Part shown: in pieces, positions 22,375 to 32,546 of the stretch
Layout: every line of letters begins with the position of its first letter
Numbering within the stretch: the stretch's first letter is position 1
Origin: Abelmoschus esculentus
Lineage: Eukaryota > Streptophyta > Magnoliopsida > Malvales > Malvaceae
DNA: 64,000 bases
Assembly (NCBI GenBank): GCA_035048815.1
Contig: JAUCBN010000043.1
Coordinates: forward strand, 5,583,001 to 5,647,000
Reading direction: 5' to 3'
Notes under the pieces: generated by a model
What the model was told of the DNA's origin: nothing
Database searches by the model: none
What the model saw: the letters and a program-made list of their open reading frames with translations, nothing else
Position numbers and translations under genes: made by a program

Positions 22375-23609
22375 CATGATTTTAATTGTATTCCATCTAA
22401 ATCCAGTATAAATTTTAGTCCAAAATAATTAAGAGACGTGAAAATTAATTTAATATCATCAAATTAAACCACAGACAAATTTAAATTTGTCAAATTAATT
22501 ATAATCAATTCTAACTAAAAGAATTCAACTGAACTAAACCCTAAAAGAATAATTTAATTAATTTAAACTTACAGTCCAATAAACCCAAGGACATAATTTA
22601 AATTAATCAAATAAAATTTTAGACCCTAAATCTAAACCTAAAACGTTCACCATCCATCATGAAAACAAAGAATAAACACGTATCCGCATGTATAGCAAAA
22701 TATGATAATAACTAAGGATTATGTTACATATAAAAGGAAGAAAAAAAAAACATATATATTCACCAAACGTCCCCTCCTTTTTTTTTAATTGTTTATCTTT
22801 CAATCGTACCTTTATTGATGCTTTTGTTTTAAATTAGTGGGTTTAGAGTTTAAGGTTAGGGGTTGTGATTAAGATTTAAAGAATTAAAGGTGCATATAGT
22901 GTATTTTTTAAGATGTAATGTTTAGAGTTTAGGATGTAAAAAATTACGATTAGAGGTTTAAAATTCAATTTTTAGGATTATTTAGTAAGATACATAAAAT
23001 AAGGCACGACTAAGAAGCATAAAATTTCTATTTTTTTTACATGTAAAAATACATACAACTTCCGTGGAAATAAATGGTAAAACCAACTTTCGTATAAAAA
23101 ACTCTATATTGTAATATATAAGCTATATTAGTAGAAATGTATATAATTTATAAAAAAAAATCATATATTTAGCAAAGTCGTAAGTTATATCATATACAAA
23201 AAAAAAGGCAAGTTTTTTATTTATTTATAAAAGGTCGTACATATTTACGTATACTATACTATAAAAAAACAATAATCATTTAAAATATACACCAAAGATA
23301 TATTAACACATGTATGAATCAACAAGCATCAGGGATTAAATCATAAAGAAATAAAGTACAGTGCAATATGTGAAGTCTGCATGATGAAAAGGGAGCAAAA
23401 GGGAATAAAACTTTCAAATTTCGGACGAACTTGAAACTAGATGATAATTTTCGAAAATTTAAAAGGTTATTTACCCATTAAAAACAAGTTTTAATAATAA
23501 GGGGACTAGATTGTAAATATCTAAAAAATCTTAGGGACTGCGGACGGGATTTGAAAAGACGAAATGATTAATAAAACCCTCTTACAAATTCAAAGTAATT
23601 ATAAAATAG
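22375..23609. other. AT-rich intergenic DNA, no gene seen
   Basis: AT-rich, with TTAGGG-like degenerate strings near 22840-22980 and TATATA runs. No open frame with a domain. Confidence 0.55.
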
Positions 23610-24385
23610 GAGAGATTATATCATGGACCAGGGGTGATAATGAGCCTGTCTGGCTCACGAGCTACTTAGGCTCGGCTCGGTCAAAGCTCAGTCAAAGCTC
23701 GACTCGAGTGAGCTCGACTCGGGTTCGGATTCGGTTCGGAATCTAAACGAGCCGAGCCGAACTTACTCAAGCTCGGCTCGAAAAACTTGTGATCAGGCTC
23801 AGAATAATTATATATAAACATATATATATATATACATTAAAAATAATATGTTTAGCAAAGAAAAATAATAAAATAATTAATAGTAAATCCACTAAAAATA
23901 AATTAAATAAAATAAATTAAATATTATCAACTAAAACAAATTTATAAAATTACAAATAAAAAATAAACTACAAATAAATAAATAAATAATAAAACATAAT
24001 AATATAGAAAATTATCCATTTCGATCCAAACCGAACCAAGCCTGACAAACTTTGAGCTCGAGCCGAAACTAGTAATATTATTTTCGAGCCGAGCTGAGCC
24101 CAGATATACTTGTTTCCGAGCCAAGCCTGGCTTGGCTTGGCTTTGGCTTTGGCTTTGGCTCGGCTCGGCTCATTATCACCCCTATCATGAACCATGTTCA
24201 TCACGTTATCTGTGGTCCATGCAATCAAGCTTGTTCATTTTTAAGTAATTACTTGATAACTATTCACTCGTCTATTACAAATAGAAAAGAGGTCATGATT
24301 CACCTTAAAAAATATGAGATAAATAAATTTAATTTGTTAAGACCACGAATGACGTGGTGGAAAGAGTTCATGATATAATTTCTCT
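23610..24385. mobile_element. MITE 'B', copy 1, interrupted by MITE 'A'
   Basis: The left terminus GAGAGATTATATCATG and the right terminus (CATGATATAATTTCTCT read in reverse) form an inverted repeat of about 18-20 bases. Inward of these, GTTCATCACG..ATCTGTGGTCC faces GACCACGAATGACGTGG, a second block of the same terminal repeat. MITE A sits only about 20 bases inside the left end. Other copies lie at 28829-29543 and 53135-53340. Confidence 0.65.
23630..24183. mobile_element. MITE 'A' (GC-rich ends), copy 1, inside MITE B
   Basis: The terminal inverted repeat is AGGGGTGATAATGAGCC at the left and its reverse complement at 24167-24183. Flanking 10-mers ATCATGGACC (23620-23629) and ATCATGAACC (24184-24193) agree at 9 of 10 positions, a target duplication size typical of Mutator-like elements. 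The subterminal regions are dense in GGCTCG/CGAGCC repeats, and the core is AT-rich. No coding sequence, so non-autonomous. Confidence 0.75.
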
Positions 24386-24950
24386 TTAGGTATCCAACAA
24401 TTAGCCATATGAATTAAGTTTGTCCTTGTAATAAGATTTTATAAAATTTAATTTGGATTAATGGATTAATTAATCGAATATTAATGATAAAAGAAAGAAA
24501 AAAATAAAATAAAGAAAAACAAGCCAAGAATCTTGACTAAATTTAAAGATATATTACTACTTTTTATTCCTCTACAGTATAATATTTTAATTTAAGATTA
24601 AATTTAAATCTTTTGTGAACAATACAAAAGGTTATAATATTTGATAATATTTTAGAATGAATTCCTTTTTATCAATCTTAAAATTTGTAAAAATTTTAAT
24701 TTTTTAAATTAGTAGTATTTATACAAAGTTAACTAAAAAATAAAAAATGAACTTAATTATAAATTAAGATATCGTGTCTTTCATTTCACTGGAGACAAAG
24801 ACAGGTTGACTTAGTTTAATACTTGGTACGCCGTTAGAGTTTGATTCTTTCCATCTAACCCTCGTATTTCGACGATTGTTGAGCTGTCGGTTTTGCATGA
24901 GAATGGTTGATGCTTCCATCGTTAGGAATCCGTGACTTTCAGAGCCATAA
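24386..24950. other. No gene supported
   Basis: AT-rich to about 24760, then a more complex 180-base stretch that hosts the foldback element insertion. A minus-strand frame (24764-24982) extends into the transposon end and has no recognisable domain. It may be a fragment of a disrupted gene. Confidence 0.35.
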
Positions 24951-25304
24951 TAAAAATAAAGGTAAACTACACAGATAGTCAATATACTATGAGGTTAGTA
25001 TCGATCTGATCATAATGTTTTAAAAAAATCAAATACACCGGCAAACTACTGATTTGGTATTAAAATAGCCACTTATCGTTAAGGAAATAACGGACTGATG
25101 ATGTGGCATTTAAATTAAAATAGAATAATTACACATTTACTCCCTATTATTCATACATTTTCTAAATTTAGTCATAATTTTATTATAATAAAATAATATA
25201 ATTAAAATGGATATTATTTTATATATTTAATTTTTTTTTTCTCCAATCAATGTGACCACCCAATTAAAGGAAGAAAACAAAATTCCCCTTACCTGTGCCT
25301 AGGA

Positions 25305-25358
25305 GGATTTGAACCTGGAACAATGAGAACAATGCCCATGAACAAAACCACTGAACCA
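25305..25358 (-). promoter_or_regulatory. tRNA-like Pol III A box and B box in the left foldback arm
   Basis: On the minus strand the A-box-like TGGTTCAGTGG (25358-25348) is followed by the B box GGTTCAAATCC (25315-25305), with tRNA-like spacing of about 32 bases. The surrounding 70-odd bases do not close an acceptor stem, so this is a tRNA-derived or SINE-like relic rather than a tRNA gene. Confidence 0.55.
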
Positions 25359-25936
25359 AGGTAACTTCTATGATTCAAATCCCTTCAAAATTTATATAAC
25401 ACATACAGTTTTCTATATTTATTCACATAAAACAATAAATTTAATTTTTAATTTAATTAAATATTAATTAAATTATTTTATATATAATAAATTAAAATAT
25501 TTAAATTATAATAAAATTTTATTTAATAAACCCTAAACCTTAAAACTCATTTAAACTCCAAACCCTAGATTAATTTTATTTAAAGTTTAGAGGGTAAGGT
25601 TTAGGGTTTAAATGAATTTAGGGTTTAATTTTTAGAGTTTATAAATAAAATTTTATTAATTTTAAAATTTTAATTTATTATATAATAATTTAATTGTTAT
25701 TTTTAATTAAATTAAAAGAAATAAATATAAAGAAACAATTTTAGGGTTTAAATGAGTTTTAGGGTTTGTTAAATAAAATTTTATTATAATTTAAATATTT
25801 TAATTTATTATATATAAAATAATTTAATTAATATTTAATTAAATTAAAAATTAAATTTATTGTTTTATGTGAATAAATATAGAAAATTGTATGTATTATT
25901 TAAATTTTGAAGGGATTTGGATTATAAAAGCTACCA

Positions 25937-25990
25937 TGGTTTAGTGGATTGGTTCATGGGCATTGTTCTCATTGTTCCAGGTTCAAATCC
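25937..25990 (+). promoter_or_regulatory. tRNA-like Pol III A box and B box in the right foldback arm
   Basis: Mirror copy of the left-arm motif: A box TGGTTTAGTGG at 25937-25947 and B box GGTTCAAATCC at 25980-25990. Transcription would run outward across the right arm. Confidence 0.55.
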
Positions 25991-26519
25991 TCTTAGGCAC
26001 AGGTAAGGGGAATTTTGTTTTCTTCCTTTAATTGGGTAGTGACTGGAAGACATTAATTTTTATATATAAATTGATAAATTAATAATTATATTATTTTATT
26101 ATAATAAAATTATGATTAAATTTAAAAAATATATGAATAATAGGGAGTAAATGTGTAATTATTTCATTTTAATTTAGCTGCCATGTCATCAGTCCGTTAC
26201 TTCTTTAACGGCAAGTGGCTATTTTAATACCAAATCAATAGTTTGTCGGTGTATTTGATTCTTTTTAAAGCATTGTGGTCAGATCAATACTAACCCTATA
26301 ATATGATGACTATCTGTGTAGTTTACCCTAAAAATAATAAAAATCTGCTCTTTTTTTAAGTCTAGTTAGTGTCCAATAAAAAATTAGGTGTTAAGGAAAA
26401 TAGTCGTAAAGTAAGATATTTTGAGAATTCTTTTGGTAAGGGGTAAAAAAACAAAAAAAAATGTCAAGCTTTGACTTATTTTTTAACATTCTCATCAGAC
26501 ACTTAATTTTTTTTTATTC

Positions 26520-26690
26520 AATTACAGTGGTTACGGTAGTATCTGTTTCAGAGTATACTCTCAGTCTTTAGACATTGATCGCTCAATCACTGTACTGACA
26601 TTACTTGTGCTCGAATCTGTAACCTCCAGAAACAATAATCGTTCTTTTAACCGATGAGGCTAGATAATTCGTGCTCTCATCAGACACTTA
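26520..26690 (-). repeat. Possible SINE-like tRNA-derived fragment
   Basis: On the minus strand, CTCATCGGTTAAAAG followed after about 25 bases by GGTTACAGATTCGAGC resembles degenerate A and B boxes. No poly(A) tail or target duplication was found. Weak call. Confidence 0.3.
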
Positions 26691-26699
26691 AAACACTTT

Positions 26700-28828
26700 G
26701 GCCAGGGCGTTCCATAGGAGTTTGGTGACCTTTGAGCAAATTGAAATTTTGGCCCCATAAAATATTTATTAAATAAATAATTTTAAAAATGTATAAAAAT
26801 AAATTAATTTTTAAAATATATTTTTTTATTATGATCGATAAATCATTTAAAAATATACTTTATGTACATGTCTAAAATAAATTAATCATTTTTTATAAAA
26901 AAAATATCTCTATTGCTCAATATTTTTAAAAAATAGGAATACAAAAAATGCTTAAAAAGATTATTCTTAGGAAATGTGAGATTTAATCCCCTAATTAGTC
27001 TTTCTCAGTCAAAATAGCTCTATTTTCAGTAATAAGAGCACCCCAATTTTAAAGATCATATATATCGAAAGGAGAAATTATATGTTCATCAATATCGACA
27101 TCAACATTCGATCTAAGTACATTATCATGGTCATTATTTAAATTAGTATTGATATCATTCAAATTTTTATTAGAATGTTCAACATTATCTTCATCTACAC
27201 CCCAATTCATCACTATCTAAAAGTTCTTCTATTCGTTTTGAATTTTTTTTTTTATCTAAAGCACCTTTTTATGATTCTATTAATTCTTATGTTTTTTTTC
27301 ACTGCCGAAAGCATATTTTCGCGACAACATTATACTATAAAAATTATGAAGCAAAAAATATAGAATGATAACACCTGAATTTGTGTCGTTGAATATATGC
27401 TTCAAATTTGATTGTAGTATATCAACAGTAAATCATATAAACCACAATATCCTTAAATATATGAGTTCTTATCCTTTTAGAATATCAAATAAAAATAAAA
27501 AATTTAAAATAAAATAAGAGAATATAACATAAGAAATAGAGGATATAGAAAAAAAATAGACATATAAAAAGTAAAAATATTGTAAGAATTATTTATAAAT
27601 ATATTTAAAAATTTTAGATTTATTAAAAATTAAAAAATATTATTAAAATTTCAATGATAACCTAAAACCTATTACTTTAAAAGTAATTTCTAATTTAATA
27701 ATTTTGAACGGTTAAAAGATTAATTAATGGAATCCACAAATCTATAATTAAATGGCTAGTGTATTAAATATGTGTGCAGGTAAATTCTAATTTAGTGGGC
27801 CCATCATTTATTTTATTTTCATTATTTTTTAATAATATACTATTGATTTATTTAAAAATGAACTTCTTGATACATTTTTCTAGAGTGATATCGTGTGTGT
27901 GTGTGTGGCATTACCCCGAGTCCATAGGGCATGAGTAACCTAAGGGGTTACCCTAGGTACAAAATAAATTTTGATTTTTTTTTGAAAGATAAAAAATTTG
28001 AATTTACCCCGAGTCCATAAGGTAATTTATTTTGAACCGCCAAAATACATTGGATTTAAATTAATACAATAGAATTTATTACTTGAATTTATTTTTGGAT
28101 TAAATTGAGAGGTAATTTGTCGAATATTATGGACAAAATATTTCTTTTTGGATGATTACAAAGATGATAAGTTGCATGTTGCGAGTGAAAAACTTAACAA
28201 TCACTTCAACATTTAATTTAGCATTAAATTGAGAGATAACTTGAAAAATATCGTTAACAAAATATTTGTGAGATCATGTATATACTACCTATATTAAGGA
28301 GTGTATATTCTGAATATTTGATATGATCCAAAATTTTGAATATTTAAAATTTTTGGATTAATAATTTAGTAATTCGTAGTTAATTCAAAAAATCAAATAT
28401 CGAATTTTCGGATATTTAAATATTCATAACTTGATTTAAGTAATTTTATTTTGGCGATCATATCTATAAAAATTTTAAGTTTTTAAATATAACAATAAAA
28501 AATTTATCGAATATAACAAAATTTTTATTCATGAAAATTTAAAATTTTATATATAACAAATAAAAATTTAAAATATAACAAGAATATATATATATATATA
28601 TATATATATCAAATTTTCAAATTTTAAATAAGTAAATATTTGATCCAAATATAATATAACTGTTTGATGTGAATATTTCTGATATCCAATCCAAACAATT
28701 TAAAAAAAAATAAATAATCAGATATCCATAACTCGCAAAATATTATGATCAAAATATGTCTTTATGAATGATTATGAAAAGGATAACTTGCATGTTGTCA
28801 CATGTAAACTTAATTAACCACTTCAACT
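26700..28828. other. AT-rich intergenic DNA with transposon scraps, no gene
   Basis: Near 26700-26760 a CAGGGCG..TTTTGGCCCC string resembles a decayed hAT terminus. A short phrase, TTACCCCGAGTCCATA, occurs twice (27911 and 28003). A (GT)n run is at 27893-27907 and a (TA)n run at 28584-28609. The 62-codon frame at 27175 is low-complexity. Nothing coding is supported. Confidence 0.5.
28584..28609. repeat. (TA)n microsatellite
   Basis: Uninterrupted alternating TA tract of about 26 bases. Confidence 0.9.
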
Positions 28829-29543
28829 AGAGATTATATTATAAACCATATTCATTATATCATATGTAGTCCATACAATTAAATTCGTTCATTTTAAAGT
28901 AATTGCTTGATATATGGTTGATAATGAGCTTGACCAGCTTGCGAGCTACTCGGGCTTGGCTCAGTCAAAGCTCGGCTCGAGTGAGCTCGACTCGGGCTCG
29001 GGCTCGACTCGAGACCTTAACGAGCCGAGTTGAGCCTATCAAAGCTCGGCTCGAAATACTCGTAAATAGGTTCGGAATAATTATATTATATATATGCTAC
29101 ATATACATTAAAAGTAATCTCCTTAGTAAGAGAAAAACAATAAAATAAAATAAGAAAAATCCATTAAAAATAAATTAACTAAAATAAATTGATTATTTTT
29201 TTCCTTTCTCAATATTAAATTTTGTTTCGTTGTTGGTTATGAAAAGAGTTTTTAATGAGATCTTATCTTTTACAAAAAATATAACAAAATTATCTATTTT
29301 GAGTCGAGCAAAGCCTGGCGAGCCCGAGTTGAGCCTGACGAGCTTCAAGCCTGAGCCTAAAATTTCGAGCTCGCCGAGCCGAGCTTGGCCAGGCTCGAGC
29401 TCGACTTGGCACGTTATCACCCCTAGTATGATAATTACCACTCATTAATTATATGTAAGAAAAAATAATGATTCATTTTAAAAAAAATATAAAATAAATA
29501 AACTTAGTTAATTAAGACCAATGAGATGGTGATATGATTTCTC
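28829..29543. mobile_element. MITE 'B', copy 2, interrupted by MITE 'A'
   Basis: The left end AGAGATTATATTATAAACC and right end GATATGATTTCTCC correspond to copy 1. Between them, GTTCATTTTAAAGTAATTGC and ACCACTCATTAATTA match the interior of copies 1 and 3 (24233 and 53221), but are split by MITE A. Confidence 0.6.
28914..29424. mobile_element. MITE 'A', copy 2, inside MITE B
   Basis: The right terminus GTTATCACCCCT is intact. The left terminus, ATGGTTGATAATGAGC, has drifted from AGGGGTGATAATGAGC. It has the same GAGCTCGACTCGGGCTCGGG-type subterminal repeats as copy 1. The flanks share only a TGATA core, so the target duplication has decayed. Confidence 0.65.
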
Positions 29544-29802
29544 CGCTTCAACATTTAGTTTAGCGACAAGTGCGGCAGTTAACCGTTGGTATTATTGCAC
29601 TACTTTTTTAATAAAATGAATCTTTCTGATCAAGCAAAGGAACCTTACAACTTGCATGTTGCCAGAGGGAAACTTAATTAAACACTAATTAAACATCTAG
29701 TATAGCAACAAAGAAAATCTTAATTAACAACTGTGTTGGGGCCGACAAGAGCGGCAGTTCAACCGTTTGGAACCCCTTGCACTAGTTTTTAATGAAAAAG
29801 TC

Positions 29803-30897
29803 TTACTGTTCAACCGGGAAAAGGCTTTCCGCATACTGGTGTACGTGAAAGAATTTGGAAGCAAGACCTTTGATTTCTAGTTCCCTGAAACAACCGGTTT
29901 GCACGTTGTAATAGGTCAACTGACCCAAGTCTTTGATAAATCCATGCAGAAAGATCTCCACGCCGTTGAAATCCACCGGACGAACGGCGTCAATATTTTC
30001 CGATTTATAGAAAACAGTTGCCACTCGCACCCAAGTCTCTTCACTCTCAACGTTGTTGCCTTTGAATATCCATATGTCCATTCTTTTCCCCTCCATGTCC
30101 ACCAAGCATAATTCCCCTCCAAGCTCCACCAGATACAAGGTATACCAATTATTTTCAGAAACATTTTCCGGTGGAGAAATGGCCCCCAAGGTTTCTTTTC
30201 CGATATCGAATGAAGCTATCGAGAAACTAGAAGGCTGACCACCGGGATTACCTTCCGAGGTAATCCAGTAAAAGAACCCACCGGAAAACACCGGTGGTTG
30301 GTGGTTTAGAAACCGGAAACGAGGATGATACTTTATAAACCTCCAACAGTTATTTCCCATGGAAAATATTCCAATCCCAAGATCATCCACAGAAGCTTCC
30401 AGTTCCACAGGCTCCAAAAATTTAATGACTTTATGTTTGCCACTAATCTCATCAAACCCAAACCCACAGCTCAATGATCGAGACCCATCGGCATCAAAAT
30501 CTGGGATCCGAGCTATGTGTTTGGTGCTAGGGTTGCATACGTAAACATCACCACCATGGGAACCATAAAAGCAAACCAAACCATTACAAGAAGGCAAAAC
30601 GTGGTAAGATCCGAAACTTACAGTTGCTGAGTATTCAACGAAAGCAAACTCATCGATGTTTCCGACAGCGAGGAAGTGAATTACGGTGTTGAGATTTCGA
30701 TGCTCGATGTAAGAAATGATTAAGCCATTGCTATGATCATCGGCTCTACCTGCACCATTTTTGAAGTGGGTGTAGATAAAATGTGGGTCTGTGATGAAGG
30801 AGCGACACAGCTTGTTTAAGGACTTGAATCTTGTTAGAGATTTTACTGGGAGTTGAAGGAGGGTGTCGAAGATTATAGGGGTTGGGATGGAAGCCAT
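29803..30897 (-). CDS. F-box protein with F-box-associated (FBA) domain
   Basis: A single exon of 364 codons from ATG 30897 to the stop at 29803. Such proteins are substrate receptors of SCF (SKP1-Cullin-F-box) ubiquitin ligases, with the F-box binding SKP1/ASK and the C-terminal domain binding the target. Residues 5-45 form the F-box: IIFDTLLQLPVKSLTRFKSL, then SFITDPHFIYTHF. The usual tryptophan-containing VSKxW stretch is replaced by LNKLC, so SKP1 binding may be altered. Residues 100-340 match the beta-propeller-like FBA region: SCNGLVCFYG, VCNPSTKHIARIPD, CGFGFDEISGKHKVIKF, GGFFYWITSEG, ASFDIGKETLGAI, LVELGGELCLVD. There are no introns, stops or frameshifts. It belongs to a large, fast-evolving family and the target cannot be inferred. 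Confidence 0.9.
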   Translation of the reverse strand: MASIPTPIIFDTLLQLPVKSLTRFKSLNKLCRSFITDPHFIYTHFKNGAGRADDHSNGLIISYIEHRNLNTVIHFLAVGNIDEFAFVEYSATVSFGSYHVLPSCNGLVCFYGSHGGDVYVCNPSTKHIARIPDFDADGSRSLSCGFGFDEISGKHKVIKFLEPVELEASVDDLGIGIFSMGNNCWRFIKYHPRFRFLNHQPPVFSGGFFYWITSEGNPGGQPSSFSIASFDIGKETLGAISPPENVSENNWYTLYLVELGGELCLVDMEGKRMDIWIFKGNNVESEETWVRVATVFYKSENIDAVRPVDFNGVEIFLHGFIKDLGQLTYYNVQTGCFRELEIKGLASKFFHVHQYAESLFPVEQ

Positions 30898-30899
30898 GG

Positions 30900-32541
30900 C
30901 GTTTCCTTCTCTGGAATTCGATTTCGTTTGGACTCTGTAACAGAAAGAATCGTGGTCACATTAAACTACAGGTCGATTGCTGTATTCTGTTTGAAAAACG
31001 TGTCACTCACGTGGCTTTATTACAAATCTGTCATGATTTTGACATTTCTCTAACTTCAGTTCTTTCATTATTGTTTGTCGCATCCTCACACTTATTATAT
31101 ATGGACCGAGTCATTTTGTTATTCATAATCACGTTTATTATAAATTAATTATTTTTTATGTTATTTTTCATTTAAAGATAAATTTTATATTTTTTAGATT
31201 TAATTTTAAAATAAGTGTTTAAATTATATTTTTGTAATATATATTTGAAGTATTTTTAGTTGAAGTAAGTATTTAAAATTTTATTTTTAATAAAATAAGT
31301 GTTTGAAGTACTTTTTTAGTTAAAATAAATCTCTAAAATTTTATTTTTGATTTGTTTTAAAAATAATCAAGACACTACTTTCATACTTATTTTAATTAAA
31401 AATAAAACTTTAGATGTATATTCAATAAAAAAAAATTTAAATACCTATTTTAGCTAAAAATAAAAATTTAGTTAGACACATATTTTGTTGTCAAGTCTTT
31501 CTTTTACGATGTAAATAAAAAGTAGACGATTATTTAAAAATAATTATAAATGAATTAATGGCATAAAATGAAAAAAAATAATTAACTCATTTTTAGTGAA
31601 TGATAATATAAATTAAGGGTGTAATAAATTGATTCGACTTAAAAATTCGACTGAAATTATCATGAGTCTAAACTAATAGTGACCTGAGGTGATGACCCAT
31701 ACTCATTTGAGTTTGATCTGATGTTAATTTGAACTTGAGTTAGGCTTGATGATTTTGAATCCAAACCTAACTTGAAAATAAACTATAAACAACATGAATC
31801 TAAATTGAACTCGAGAATATGATAAATGAACCTAATTTACACTTGATTTGATATAAACTCGAACCAAAATTAATCTAGCATATAATTGTTATACCCCGTC
31901 TGGTAACACAACTCAAAATCTAATTTGACCGGACATGTTATAAACCCGACCTTATATTATCCAAGTTCTCTGAATTAACAACGAGTAACAATCTTAAAAT
32001 AATTTTAAAAAAATCAAGAATTCTATTAAGGAGCAATAAAAACATTAGTGAACAAGCAATATCAATAAATATTAAAATAAATATACATAAAGAGCACACG
32101 CAAGATTATTAACGATTAAACTAGAAGTGATTTTTTTTTTCTAAATTAAAAATCGAAGAAACTTTAACTTTTACAAGAAAATGAGAAAATAAGTTTAAAT
32201 ATAAGTTTTTCCATCGTGGGAGATGGTGATTGTAGAAAAAAAATGATAAAAGAAAAAAGTGGTGTTTGGTTATAAAATAGATTTAATTACTATGAGTTTA
32301 AATGATTTATATTAAAAATCTTTGTATATAATTGAGTTAAGATCTTAAATTTTAAAATATTATTCATATAAATTTTAAAATTTTAATATAATTATGTATA
32401 TCTATTAAATTAAGATTTTTAAATTTATTTCTTTTAAATATTATTCAGATAAGTATTTAAAGAATTGTAAATATTACCAATAAGGGTGGTTAAAGTGGTA
32501 AGTAGCTTAGTTTCGTTTAAGTAGATATCGAGTTTGAGGCA
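30900..32541. other. AT-rich intergenic DNA, no gene seen
   Basis: Upstream of the F-box gene. Between 31130 and 31500 there are repeated TTTTAGTTAAAATAA-type strings in both orientations. A TTATACCCCG..GTAACAC string at 31889 resembles a scrap of LTR end. No open frame of interest. Confidence 0.5.
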
Positions 32542-32546
32542 TTGTG

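Larger units (their letters stand above)
24960..26328. mobile_element. 1.37-kb foldback (long inverted repeat) Mutator-like element
   Basis: The left arm (24960 to about 25556) and right arm (about 25746-26328) are near-perfect reverse complements, with a loop of roughly 190 bases. The ends are (A/G)GGTAAACTACACAGATAGT. The 9-mer TAAAAATAA flanks both sides exactly (24951-24959 and 26329-26337), the duplication size of Mutator-like transposons. There is no transposase frame. Each arm includes a tRNA-like segment with Pol III boxes (listed separately). A transcript across it would form a double-stranded RNA of about 590 base pairs. Confidence 0.85.

Noticed and set aside
25305..25990. Two tRNA genes in inverted orientation
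   Set aside because: A and B boxes match, but the ends cannot form an acceptor stem and no sensible anticodon arm exists.
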